From Rhododendron vialii (Eukaryota > Streptophyta > Magnoliopsida > Ericales > Ericaceae): a DNA stretch of 64,000 nt. Both the position numbers and the translations under genes were made by a program. Below the pieces are notes generated by a model that saw only the letters and a program-made list of their open reading frames with translations, had not been told where the DNA came from and ran no database searches. Shown in pieces: positions 1 through 11,473 of the stretch (within the stretch, counting starts at the first letter, position 1; each line of letters opens with the position of its first letter). The stretch is taken from the NCBI RefSeq assembly GCF_030253575.1, contig NC_080564.1, forward strand, positions 9,468,501-9,532,500, given 5' to 3'.

Positions 1-565
1 GTTTGCCTCTTCCGTCAAAAGGAGGCGGGGGGGGGGGGGGGGGGGGGGGGGGGGCTGAATGGTATTTCACCCCCTTTACACGTAATTTATGCCTAGTTTG
101 GCATTATAAACCAAACGGCTTATTTTTTTGGACAAAAAAATTGCATTTGTTAGTTTTTCGTCTATTTTTTGAAAATATTGCTTCTTCATGATGAGAATAA
201 TCTAAAAAGTAAAAAATTACGATCGAAATTTATTTTTTCTAATAAAGAAGAAAAAATTGGCTTATCGGCTTTTTTTTGTCTTTATTAAAAAAAAAGATTG
301 GGTTTGATTGTAATTTTTTTTACTTTTCAAATACCTCTTATCATGAAGAAGCAATAATCCTAAAAAAACTAACAAATGCGAATTTTTTTTAAACAAGGAC
401 AAAAAAATCATGGGTAAACAAAATCTCTCTCTGTATTCTTTTGAGCGTTACAATCTATATAAGAGGTGGGGGATGACATTTGGCAGGAAAAAACTCTCCA
501 TAAGAAGGAAACGCGTACAGGGGTGAAATACCATTCATGCCCCCTTTTGACGGAAGAGGCAAACA
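1..565. mobile_element. Inverted-repeat element at left window edge (partial)
   Basis: The first about 22 bases (GTTTGCCTCTTCCGTCAAAA) reappear reverse-complemented at about 545-565. Inside them, the segment near 147-210 (TTAGTTTTTCG, GCTTCTTCATGA) is inverted again near 329-380, so the whole stretch folds back on itself with an AT-rich loop. A G homopolymer of nearly 30 bases sits at 26-54. The left end may continue outside the window, so the class is unknown; a foldback or Mutator-like MITE is likely. A related sequence (GTTTTTCGTC followed by ATTGCTTCGTCGTGACGA) occurs near 53180-53240. Confidence 0.6.
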
Positions 566-1474
566 CCGTTGGGGAGGAGGACCATTTTGGCACACATTTT
601 AAACGTTGGGGACCAAATTGGCTAAATTCATACATTGGGGACCAAATTGGCAACTCGCTAATACTTTGGGGACCAAAAAGGCAAAAAAGCCGAACCATCT
701 CCGTTTGTCTTAATATACCATCACAAAGAATTAGTCGCACTATCATCATATTAAAGAAATGCCAAGCTAGCGTTTAAAGCTATGGAAATTGAAAGACAAG
801 TGGTGTCATACTAAATTTGAATTGAATGTAATCTATGATGCTGAATTTTGGGCGTCCAAGCCTGAACAAAGTATTCAAAAGGCATTACAGGGTGGATTGT
901 TGTTAACGTTAGCCTAGTGTAATAAGTTTTTTTTTTTTTGCCTTAAATAAGTTATATACCTTCAATTTGAGTTAAGATCTTGAATTTGTAGAGAAGAAAG
1001 AAAATGCAAGAAATTCGTGCTCCTGTTTTTTTTTTGTTGTTTGCATCTTTAATTAAATCAATAATGATGAGTAAGTTTTACAGAGCAATCAGTCTCGGTA
1101 ACCTACAAAAGAGAACTTGACGCCGGTGTGGTGTCAAACAACACCCTTAGTCCGATGCCTAAAATAGAATGTTGATGGAGAGAATTGGGTAGAGTTCAAG
1201 CAAATTAGGGTGCAAGAGTTGTGTACCTGCTCCCATTGTATGACGAGTTATTATATAAGCATTTGAGAGGTAGAGTCCTATTTGTACTGGATCCTTGGAT
1301 CTCAGGATATTGATAAAGATGGCGCCAATCAATTCCAACAATTAACGTTGGCTTTCCTAGATTTACTTAGGATTAGGGAGTCCCGGAACTGGACTGTTTC
1401 ATGTGTCATAACCTTCAATAAAGTTTTGCCCTCTCGTCCCTAAAACCCTAATGTTCTATCATCTATGAATAATT
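566..1474. other. Non-coding flank with short tandem repeat
   Basis: No credible gene. Near 605-680 the phrase TTGGGGACCAAATTGGC (or a close variant) occurs three times about 30 bp apart, possibly the continuation of the element at the left edge. The rest is unremarkable AT-rich sequence up to the target-site duplication of the CACTA element. Confidence 0.5.
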
Positions 1475-1489
1475 CACTACAACAAAAAA

Positions 1490-1930
1490 CACATTTGGTG
1501 ACATGTAAAAATGTCACCAAAAGTCCAAATTTTGTCACCTATTATCTTTGGTGACACAAGAAGAGGTGTCATTGTATCCATGACACTGAAAGTCAAGGGT
1601 GACAAAATTGTAAAATTGTCACGAAATGTTGTCAACAGTGACAAGAATTTGATGTCACCGAAGACAAACTTTCCGTGACACAATTGTCACCGAAAGTAAC
1701 AGTGACAGCAATATGGTGTCACGAAAGAGAGATTTTCTGCGACAAATGTGATTATGTCACGAAAAGTAACGATGACAGCACCATGTTGTCACAGAAATCT
1801 CTTTTCTGCGACAAAAGTTGTCACTAAAAATACCTACCATGACAACCAAATATGTGTCACCAATAACCTATCATAGTAATAGACACACAACAGTGACAAT
1901 CTCTTTTGTCACCAAAAATAGGACTTCAAC
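1490..1930. repeat. Left subterminal repeat array of the CACTA element
   Basis: Many copies of TGTCAC/GTGACA in both orientations, usually within GGTGACA, TTGTCACC or GTGACAGCA contexts, spaced roughly 15-40 bp. Known CACTA elements carry such subterminal motifs as transposase-binding sites; that role here is inferred from position and repetition. Confidence 0.8.
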
Positions 1931-2194
1931 AGCAATACAATTTATTCCATATATTGTTTTCACCTACTTACAAATTAAACTTCAGATTTTTTTTGTATCT
2001 TATAATTCAACTTAGCAAAACTTAAAGTGCGAAGAAGCAAAATATCATTCAAATCAAATATCCATTAAGTCAACATCATCATCCAACTTCAAAACCTTTC
2101 AAAACATTCATCCTCCAACAATAATCACTTCAAACTTAACATTATCGAAACTACAAAACATCCATATCCAAAAAGAACTCAACAATTGTTCCAT

Positions 2195-2292
2195 TTAACT
2201 ACCAAAGAGTCTTCAACTCCATCTTGGTTAGCTTCCAAAAATAACTACCAAAAAGTCTTCAACTCTATCTTGGTTAGCTTCCAAAAAGCAAC
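2195..2292. repeat. Short tandem duplication inside the CACTA element
   Basis: Two nearly identical copies of a unit of about 50 bp containing AGTCTTCAACTC and CTTGGTTAGCTTCCAAAAA. No coding meaning seen. Confidence 0.7.
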
Positions 2293-3959
2293 TCCATCTC
2301 CTTACTTACCTGTATAAAATTGCAAAAAAAAAAAGAAGGTAATTATATATGTAACAATGTCAGACACATGGACACGCTTCGGACACACTTCAAACACATG
2401 AACATTAATTCAAGCTTTATTACCAGCTGCCCAGGAGGCTTTCTATTCCACAAGCCTGGACAAATTCAATGGTCTTAAATCCAAGTGCAGCCAGGAGAAT
2501 AACCAGAAGCCAACAATATGAAGCATGCTATAGCAACGAGGGAATGGAAGATGAAGCTGATAACTATATTTTTGGTACTCAAGAGCAGCAACAAGACAGT
2601 AATAGCAGAGGAACTTCAGAACACCATCAAAGAAGGTAAATTTGATGACATGGGTGTAAACAGAATGAAAAAGATCGTTAAAAAGGAAGCTATTGAAATG
2701 AATCTGATGAGACGCCAAAAATGGACTAGGAAGCTAATATACGTACTATGACCGGAGACGTGCTGAAAGAATTGAATTCCTTCAACTGTACATGACATTG
2801 CAACAATCTTTAGACTAATAAATTTCTGTTACCCACCAAAATTGGCACAACTTGTAATTGTTTAACTTTGTTGGACAACTCCTATATCTTAGTTGGGACC
2901 AAATACCTTTCCATGAGGGACTACAGTCGCTACCTTTACGATCTATAACACCCTTAATGGAACAATTAACAGACTTGTGCAGCCACTTATCAAAAAGAGA
3001 CATTCATAACGAAAGACAAATCACCATACAGAGAATTTGACTCCAATCTACATGACATCCGTTACATAATGTTCACTCTACGTGTTACAAGGTATATTTA
3101 CTTTATGTTCCACAAGAAATTTACTTTTGCAGAAATATAAATATATAAATCCAAAATTGCGGGCTAATGAAGCGGAAGTTACTTACTGACAATTAGAGCC
3201 TGCCCCAATTAGAATAATTTAACTAAAAAGAGTCGATGCAATAAACAAGTTGTTGCTAAGCCAATGTTTATCTGATATTCTCCATGATGACCTACCTGCG
3301 AAAGGTTTTTGGTTTATATGGTCTAACAAGCGAGGAGGCTCAGGTGATAATAAGAGTAGCATTGATAGGGTGCTCTCTACTACTCACTAGTTGGTTTCCT
3401 TCCCTACTTGTGAGGCTACTTTCCTACATTGATCTAAGCCAAGGGCTAAAAGGAAAATGGAACGATTGGGTCATGGTAGCAAACATGTAACTTCACTCAA
3501 AAGAACTCAGCTACCGAGAGGGACTAGCACCACAAAGCTGCCAACTAAAGAAAACAGCAGAGCATTGAAAGCAGTAGCAGACACATCCAAAGCAGCAGAG
3601 TATTCAAAGCAGCTCAATAGCAATCATAGCAATTTCAGAACCAGCAGTATACAAGTTACAAAATACTACAAAAACAGAAAACAGCAATCCAGACAGCACA
3701 CAGAACCAATGCTGCTCATAGCTTCCAAAAAACCAAAACAACTGAACTAGAAACAGAACTAAAATCAAATACCGTTCTGGTTACCCAAAGACCAGCATGG
3801 CTAAATCAAGGATTCAGAACCAAATTATAAAGAGCTGGACAGTATGAAACAAATGATATGCCCACAAAAGAGCTGGACGGTATGGATCAAATACCATTCT
3901 GATTATGACTGTTTTGCCTTGTATTTAGAAAAGAAGATCATTCAAGTTTTTTAATTTTT

Positions 3960-4600
3960 GGCTATAAAACCCAAGCTTCAAGGATACTCTTATTCAGTCT
4001 TGGGCTGAGCCTGTTATTGGTAGACCTATGTTTGTGTTATCAACAAAATTGATGAGATTGAAAAGTGTCCTTAGAAAACTAAACTTGGAATGTTATTCCA
4101 ATATTAGTAAAAGGGTTTTGCTGCCAAAGAAGAGTTGGATGTGATTCAGGAATAGCTTTTCAAAACCCATCCTAGTGGTTCTTTCACAGTTAAGGCTGCC
4201 TAGAATACCATAAGGGAGAGGTATCCAATTCAACCTTGGTACAAGATAAGTTGGAGTGGGAGTTGTGTACCTAGATGGTCATTCATTTTATGGCTAGCTG
4301 TTCTTCAAAGACTGAGTACTAAGGACATATTGAAGAGCTGGGGTATGTAGATTGATGGTGTGTGTAGTCTCTGTAATTCTGAGGATGAATCATACCAAAA
4401 CCTCTTTTTTGATTGCCCCTTTTCAAGGGTAGTTTGGCAGTCTTTGATGGCTAAGAACTGGGTTCAAGGACTGTCTAATAACTTGGGGGAGGCGCTTAAT
4501 TGGTACTGCTTTAATGTGACAATAATTGTCTTCTCATCAATGGACGAAATAAAAAATTTTGCTGAACATTTGGCTTCGCCAATGGGAAGCATCTAGCACA
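3960..4600 (+). pseudogene. LINE reverse-transcriptase remnant (zf-RVT region)
   Basis: In shifting plus-strand frames the translation reads like the C-terminal part of a plant LINE ORF2: a stretch with SGSFTVKAA and IRERYPIQPWYK, then WSFILWLAVLQRLSTKD, then the zinc-binding reverse-transcriptase module CSLCNSEDES..NLFFDCPFS..VW (about 4358-4450). These are hallmarks of the zf-RVT domain that follows the RT domain in plant L1-type elements. Stop codons and frameshifts (for example near 4200 and 4350) show that it is dead. It lies inside the CACTA element, so it was either inserted into it or acquired by it. Confidence 0.8.
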
Positions 4601-4768
4601 AACAAAGTAAAAATGTCTCATACAAAACAGCGTAGCTTACGCAACATTATCAAAGAAAGTTAAAGCCATAGTTTACATCAAAAAGGTTGCTCAGCTGAAG
4701 ATATATATGCACCACGCAACCATTAAAACGAAGCAAATATCTTGAATGATAGTAAGGGAAAGTTTTAC

Positions 4769-4909
4769 TTGAGTTTTTGAACTATCAGAATCATTGACAG
4801 ATTGTTCTACTAAACGCTTCAAGTTACTTGTGCTGAATGCAATCTAACCAGCTAGCATCTTCACTTGCTCAACTAAGAGGTCCATTTGGTCCGACATTGT
4901 CATCCTACC
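4769..4909 (-). pseudogene. Captured exon of a KIN-7 (CENP-E-like) kinesin inside the CACTA element
   Basis: On the minus strand, after an acceptor (TGGCTGCAG), 47 codons read GRMTMSDQMDLLVEQVKMLAG, one stop (TAG), then IAFSTSNLKRLVEQSVND and SDSSKTQ, followed by a GTAAAA donor. This closely matches the tail segment DEMDLLVEQVKMLAGEIAF... of plant KIN-7 kinesins such as Arabidopsis MKRP2 (recalled, not searched). The stop replaces the Glu codon of the family's AGEIAF motif (GAG to TAG needs one base change). Motor domain and remaining coiled coil were not found nearby. Preserved splice borders indicate transduplication of genomic DNA rather than of a spliced transcript. Confidence 0.85.
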
Positions 4910-5575
4910 CTGCAGCCACACACAAGTAGTAGGGCTAAAATACATTCATCACAAAGAATTATACATGCAAATCAATGTTGGACGAACCTATTGCAAGACA
5001 AATTTGGCCATGACCACATCAGTATGCACTCTGTCAATGCATCAAACAGTAAACTGCCCTATGGAACCAGCCAAAATTGCTTTAGTATAGCCATCCTTAA
5101 TGCTTAGTTTGATACAACACAGTAATTGGTACCTTTTAATCGTTTATAACTAAAGATACTACCGAAAAAGTTTAATCCAGGTGTTCAACATCATAAACGA
5201 TCTACATTTACCACCCTAATGTCCTTGCTTCTTTCAGCCAATAAGGGTGTCTGTCAAACATGTAATCTAGAAACAATTACAATCAAATGTTCAAAACCAC
5301 TGCAGTAAAGCCAAAAAAAATCACTGTATTCATGCAGCACAAAATATGACCAAGGCAATACAATTCCAACTTAGAAAACGACAATGATTAACTAAAGATC
5401 CAAGCAAAAAGAACCAACAAAGTAGTAACTCAAGAAAGATTGGATAAATCTACACTGGTTGCATATTAATGAATAGCAATGCCAACAAATCAACAGGGGG
5501 AAACAAGGATAAATCAAACAACATTACTCAATCAAAGTAAAAACAATACATACTAAAATAGAGGAAAAAGCATAC

Positions 5576-5622
5576 CAAGAAGAAGATACAATCCTTCCTG
5601 GAAGATAGCCACTCATGTTCAC
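5576..5622 (-). other. Possible small exon in the CACTA element
   Basis: A strong polypyrimidine tract and acceptor (TTTTTTTGTCCAG) precede 47 bases ending at a GTATGC donor on the minus strand. Two frames are open (one reads MSGYLPGRIVSSS). It lies upstream of the kinesin exon in the same orientation, so it may come from the same captured gene, but I could not match it to a known kinesin segment. Confidence 0.3.
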
Positions 5623-6097
5623 CTGGACAAAAAAACCTTAAAAGATAAACCCTACCAATCAATAAGCAAAATAAAAAGCATCTGGAAACTAGCACAGTCG
5701 CAACTCCGAAAAGTAACCACAACATAGAGGTGCTAAGTATCCAAAGCCAAAAAGTAACCACAGAATAGAATGGTTTGGGCATTTAGTCAATCAAACAAAT
5801 GTCTCAATTATGTAGTCTCACTTAGATATTAACCGATTGGCCCAATTAAACAGGTAACTTGTAATAGACTTCATTAAAACTTACGCAATTATGTAGGAGA
5901 CAATACTAAAGGCTCCGAAATTGGCCCCCTACCAGATTGCCTCTTCAACTGTTAACCGTGACCACAAACTAAGTATTTTGTACCCAATTTTAAAAGAATG
6001 AAATCAACACAATAAGAATCTAGAAAAAGAAGCAAAAAATCATTACTGTTAACTAGATGTACAAGCGTATATCAAGTTAGATTCGATCACTCACTAC

Positions 6098-6181
6098 CTT
6101 TGATAGAAGGCCATCCTTTGGCTGTTTATAATTGCTATCAGCATAACTTTTAGCCACAACACGCTCCTTGGCCCAAAATAT
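6098..6181 (-). pseudogene. Unidentified captured exon in the CACTA element
   Basis: Minus strand: TAG acceptor, 28 open codons reading IFWAKERVVAKSYADSN then YKQPKDGLLSK, then a GTAGTG donor in frame. The composition (Lys/Asp/Ser mix, no stop) looks like genuine protein, unlike the flanks. It has the orientation of the kinesin exon 1.2 kb downstream, but I do not recognise it as kinesin sequence; it may come from another host gene. Confidence 0.45.
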
Positions 6182-7379
6182 CTACCACTTGGTCCAACCA
6201 ACAATCTTGTTATCAGGAGCTTCACACACTTTCCTGATTTCCACTAGAAATACAAACCCAATGCATAAGACCACATAAAAGTAAAAGGAAACAAAAAAAT
6301 ATGGAAAAAGGAAACTATTGGTACCCCCATCAAGCCGAGAACACCAGATAAAGCAATGGCAAAACCCCCCGCGCTCCTCCGCCAACATGACAAAAAGAGC
6401 CCCGGTTCTATTCTAAAAGCAAAAAGGAAAATAAATGAAGACAATAAGGAAATTAAGCACAAGAGGGGCATTTTCTGACTCTTAAGTTTTAAACCTAATG
6501 TTCAAATTTTGGGGAAATAAAGCATAGCAATGGCTTCTGTTTTTTTCCATGTGGTCCGCCCGCTAAACTAAAAAAGGGGCTATAAACGGGTTTAAAACAA
6601 AAATACAGTTTGAAGGTCACATAGGAACAGTTTACAAACTCAATCATAAGCCAACTCATTCCAGACCGAGAAACGGACGGCAATCTCCACGAACAAACTC
6701 AATCAACAATTTCACTTAGGAACAAGTTACAAAAACAAATTGAGAGGTGCCTTTCCTTCAAAATTGAGCTCATCTACAAGACTACAACCATGAAAAAAGG
6801 GCCTTAGATCTAGAATAGAATTACAAATTCCTTTGCAAACTTGAGTAGTTGAGTTAACCCATCTCTCGCATATTATTAGTCTTCAAAAAGCTTAAAGAGT
6901 AGTTTCAATGAATCTCTTCCTTCACATTTCTTTACACGCCAGTATAATCTACCTCCTTTCGGTTCAATTACACAGATTTGAACAAGTTAAGGTAATCATA
7001 TTAACCAACATCGATCATATTAGAAAACTTGAACTTAATAGCAGAGCTACATACGTGGACATCTAGATTTCCATATGACCGGTAATTGAAACTTACTAAA
7101 AAAGAATCCAAGAATATTGGCTTCATGGAACACTAAATCAAGTCATGCAGTAAAGAAAACCAACAGATCAAACAAAAACAGAGAATGTACACAAGTAACC
7201 CCTCCAACAAAGTAAGGGGTTTATCATTTCCTACAAGCGAACCAAGCTTTTTGTGCCCTAACCCAAATCTTCCTTTCACCACGACCCCATCCCTCCCTGA
7301 ATAGACTGCCCTAGCTCGAAATCCAACCCTGACCACCGAAGCCAAACTCCACCGGAGAAAAAAGAGACATTCAGAGAGA

Positions 7380-7706
7380 AACACACACGGAGAAAGAGAG
7401 AGATACCAGTGGCGAGATGAACGACGAACCCCAGAGACAGAGAGTGCTTATATGGACAGGAGATAGATTCAGAACCCTTAAGGTTGTTGGGCTGTCCCTC
7501 GCTTCCACACCACAGATCTGTTACAGCCATCAATGAACCCACAACCCCTTCACTACCACATATCCGCTGGCCATAGAGAGAGAGAGAGAGAGAATACCAG
7601 TAGAGATAGAATAGCCGAACACATATTATGTCGTTCCTGAAGTTTCTCTGCCCAAAACGAGATAAAATAAGTTTAATCGTGATACGAATTCAAGCCAAAA
7701 CGAGAG

Positions 7707-7742
<36 letters not shown>

Positions 7743-7745
7743 GGG
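7380..7745. repeat. GA/CT-rich stretch with (GA)n microsatellite
   Basis: Several GA runs; the longest is about 7702-7740. Read on the minus strand this is CT-rich leader-like sequence with two similar putative donors (ACTG|GTATCTCTC and ACTG|GTATTCTCTC), which could be the 5' leader of a captured gene or simply microsatellite growth. Confidence 0.6.
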
Positions 7746-7884
7746 AGGGGGGGCCGCCGGTTTGTGGGCTGATGGAAGTCTTCGGCGTGAGCGTGGCTGC
7801 GGGAGTGGAGATCGAGAGCCAGAGTAAGAGAGGAGACTGAAGAGAGGCAGCGTGAAAGAGGAAAGTTAGGGTTGGGTTTTGGTG

Positions 7885-8205
7885 ACAAGCAAAACGACGT
7901 CGTTTTGCTTGTTCGTCGTTTTGCTTGTAAAAATTTTCATTTCCATTTTTGACAGCGCGCCTAAATGAGTTGGAGCCCGGGAGAGGGAAAATTCGGATCT
8001 TTCGGTGACAACTTCGTACTTGTCACCGAAATTTGTCTTCAGTGACAAATATTTTATCACCAAATCTCTTCATTATTTACCCAGTTCACCCAAAGGTTTT
8101 TGGTGACAAACACTAAAATTGTTTGTCACCGTTGAGTATATTCTGTGTCAACACCAATTTTTTGTCACCAAAGAGTGTCAAAGGGTGTCACCATTGGTGA
8201 TTTTT
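7885..8205. repeat. Right subterminal repeats and small hairpin of the CACTA element
   Basis: TGTCACC/GGTGACA motifs recur up to the right terminus, mirroring the left array. Near 7885-7930 the sequence AAGCAAAACGACG is followed by its complement CGTCGTTTTGCTT and a further direct copy, forming a short perfect hairpin. Confidence 0.75.
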
Positions 8206-8540
8206 GTTGTAGTGATTGGACCAACTTGGGACAATTAAAATTCATCCATCCCTGAATTCCAAATGCCCGTGATTATTGCATCAATTAGAGCCGAGAGCTA
8301 AAGTTTACGGTGGAAGTCAGCATCACTCGATCGAAGTGCATAATCCAAATTGAAATAAGAGAAAAAGGTTAGGGACGAAAGATGTATTTTTCTCTTACCA
8401 TTGCTGTGTGTGGACCCTTTTTCATGGGTCACAATAAGAATGTTGAGACTTGAGGGTTTGTTATTGTTGGTAAACTTAAGTGATACAGTGTTAAGATGTT
8501 CTCCATTTTAGAGTGCTTGTTACAATATCTAAAAATAATA

Positions 8541-8774
8541 CTCCCTCCGTTCTAAAATGAGTGATTTTTTTAGGAAAGCGTGTCATTTTCAATTATTTAT
8601 ATATTTCAATATGAATGTTAAAAAATATGCAATATGGACCTCGTTTGATAGATTTTAATTAGTTCGATTAAACAAAAATTTTAAAATCACATAAAACTTC
8701 ATAAATCGAAAGATATAAACATTTTAAAATGACACAGAGTCCCAAAAAGGTTACTCATTTTGAAACGAAGAGAG
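8541..8774. mobile_element. Stowaway-like MITE (CTCCCTCCGT family), degraded
   Basis: The left end CTCCCTCCGTTCTAAAATGAGTGA pairs imperfectly with the right end TACTCATTTTGAAACGAAGAGAG, with TA on both sides (8539-8540 and 8775-8776). CTCCCTCCGT-type termini with a TA target duplication are typical of Tc1/mariner-derived Stowaway MITEs. A better-preserved relative lies at 35562-35794. Confidence 0.85.
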
Positions 8775-11428
8775 TAATTTCTAAAAAAATACAGACCCCT
8801 CTCTCCTTTGTCTGTCTCTTTCCTTGCTGGTCTCTCATAGGAGTATTACCTAGCAACCAATGCCACAATTATCAAATGAACAATGATATTGTGACTATGT
8901 CCCGTAACCACATTTTAGATACCATGGGATCTCTCACCAATGTATTGGTATGGTATCCAAAATGTGGTCACACCTATACAGTGGCGAGACATTACATGGT
9001 ATCCAAAATGTGGTCACCAATACGAATATAATTGAGAAACATCACATGGTTTTCAAAAATGTAGTCACCAGAAATGGCTACCATAGCATTAGTATCAAAA
9101 AAAAAAAAACCCCCTTAGAACTGATTCTAAAAGCATTGATGGAGTGTGAGCTTAAGAGTACCCCTCCATCTTCTTGAAAGCTATATTACATAAAAGTTGA
9201 GATATTGCTGCTACTGGACAATATTAATTGAATAAAAACAGTGCATTGAGGGAGACTTTCGGTAACCTGCAAAAAGAATGATAGTAATTGATCTCTTGGA
9301 GATAGATCCCACTCTAAAATCGAGGCAGAGAATAGAATAGACTCTTAGCCCTCCTGGCCTCTTATATATGACCTATATATCTGCATAATTGCGATAAGAC
9401 ACTCAAAATACATGTACCCCCATTAAAGTTATTCGTTATCTAGCTAACAGCCAAGTAAAGTAGCTAAATCTAGCTAGGTCCGTATAAGGCTAGAGTTGCA
9501 GTAACATGAGCTTGATACGTGATCACTAAGCGCGAGCCATCAGGACGGCTAGCAGTAAAACCATGCAATTAATGCCACTCTAGAGGTGATCATTCTTTTT
9601 CTGAGCCCCATCCGCAAATATGAGAACCATATTGAGCAGCGGAATTGAATGTGTGGCATAAGGTCGGAGGATGAAGGAGGGAGCTCCATGTCTATTCACA
9701 ACCGTACCCACAACCCCAAAACATCGACATTCGAATATTGGCTCAAACAATGTAGGAGTAGGATTTTGGATTGAAATGTTCTTCAAAAAAGACTAGCTAG
9801 CTTGTTACGGTTTTTCAAGATGGCCTAGCTAGGGAGTGTAGAAAAGAAAACTAATTCAATTATCCAATCCATTACCTAATCATTGCAAGGAAAAACTTCA
9901 TCTATTCTCAGCACCATCGGAAATTTACGATCAATATTGACCCAAACTTGTTAGGACCGCGAATTAGCTGGTCTAAACACCTAAGTTAGCAGAACAGCCA
10001 TACTTGTTAGTGGCCAGGGCAATGACACAAAATGACTAAGTGGAGAATTCAAATCGAAATCCACTTATAAATGAAGAAGGTTGATATAGATTCACCATTG
10101 CCCACAATACAAGATACAACCTTTGAAAATTGGGTCGTCCATTTTGCCAAAAAAAGGACGTCCAAGCCCAAGAAGAGGAATGATTTTAGAGCAGGGCATC
10201 TGGAGACTGGAGAGGAGCAAAGTGTGGCTAGAAGCTGGGCTTGACTGAGAAGGAGAAAGTCTCTCATACCAAACCTGCCATCATTCTCGTAAAGCTGAAA
10301 TTACAAGTCATGACTCATGAGAGCCAATGAAAAAGTTTTCCATCACTAATTATCCGCCAAATTAAAAGCTGCAGACAAACGGTACTTTAGCTTTATCACA
10401 AAGGCATTTTTGCAGCTTGAAGGTGGAGCAGCTAGAGAGAACATTTTGTTAGTTGACACAAGTCATATCAGCAAAAAGACAATGTTAGGGTGATAGAAGA
10501 GCTTAACTGTAATGATGCCGTAAAACCCAAATGTGACCCCTTGACATGGTGTGCCGGGTTTCAAATAAAGGCCAATAAGATACGTATCAGTTGTTATATA
10601 ACGAGATTTTGAATTTCTGATGCTGTTATTTAATTATCTATGTTACTGGTTGATAGTGTTCGATATTGCCTGTTATATGACGATATCACTAATACACATC
10701 TGAACAGTTATATTTAATATAAAGCATAATATATGAAATACAATTGAACTACTCCAAAAATGTTTGGACCAAATTAAAATTGGAAGCAAAAAAACCATGT
10801 ACCGCGAAAAGGCTGCCCGACATATTAATCAACTTCCACTCTTGTTGCCAACTTGCAATACTGCAGGGTCCCAAATATCTCAAGGTGAAGTGATTCGGTA
10901 GTTGGGAGCAACGTCACGTGGTGTTCCGAATTACTTAACAATCATACATTATCGTGAGGTCTACAAATAAGTGTATCGATCTCATATAAATATGTGATTC
11001 TGAAATGATCAGGTGCTCCAAAACTATTTGAATAATTACTCCTCTCTGGACTCTGGAGACAACGGTCATCGTCAATTCTATCTCAAAGGGAAAAAAGAAC
11101 TTTCAAAACGCTTTAAAATATCCAAAGTCATGGGGCCAACTCCCTCTCTGTAAAAAACCCACATCAAAAAGCCCACGTAAAGAAGAAGATGCACAGAGAG
11201 AGAGAGAGGAAATTGAGGGGTCAAGTCTAATCAAATGTAAAACCCTAAAAAGATGTTCCCACTATGAACACACTACAAAGTATTTTTCCTTCTTTTCTGA
11301 TTGCTTTTCTTTTGTTTACGCGGGCCATAAAGTGCCACTTTCTTTGTATGCCCTTGCAGCACCACCCTCCACCACCGTGAAAGAGTTTTTTTGGTCCCTG
11401 ATAAGAGGTGGTGGTGGCCCCCCTGAGT

Positions 11429-11473
<45 letters not shown>

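Larger units (their letters stand above)
1475..8214. mobile_element. Complete CACTA (En/Spm) transposon, non-autonomous
   Basis: The left end reads CACTACAACAAAAA and the right end is its exact reverse complement (TTTTTGTTGTAGTG, ending at 8214); beyond 14 bp the inverted repeat continues imperfectly. Both ends are flanked by the 3-bp target duplication ATT (1472-1474 and 8215-8217), as expected for CACTA elements. Subterminal arrays of GTGACA/TGTCAC lie inside both ends. No intact TNPD/TNPA-type transposase is visible: the 6.7-kb interior holds a LINE remnant (about 3960-4600), a captured kinesin exon (4769-4909), further exon-like pieces and microsatellites. A 70-codon open stretch at about 2420-2635 (plus) ending in a GT donor could be a transposase remnant, but it was not identified. 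The identical terminal 14-mers and TSD suggest a fairly recent insertion. Confidence 0.93.
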
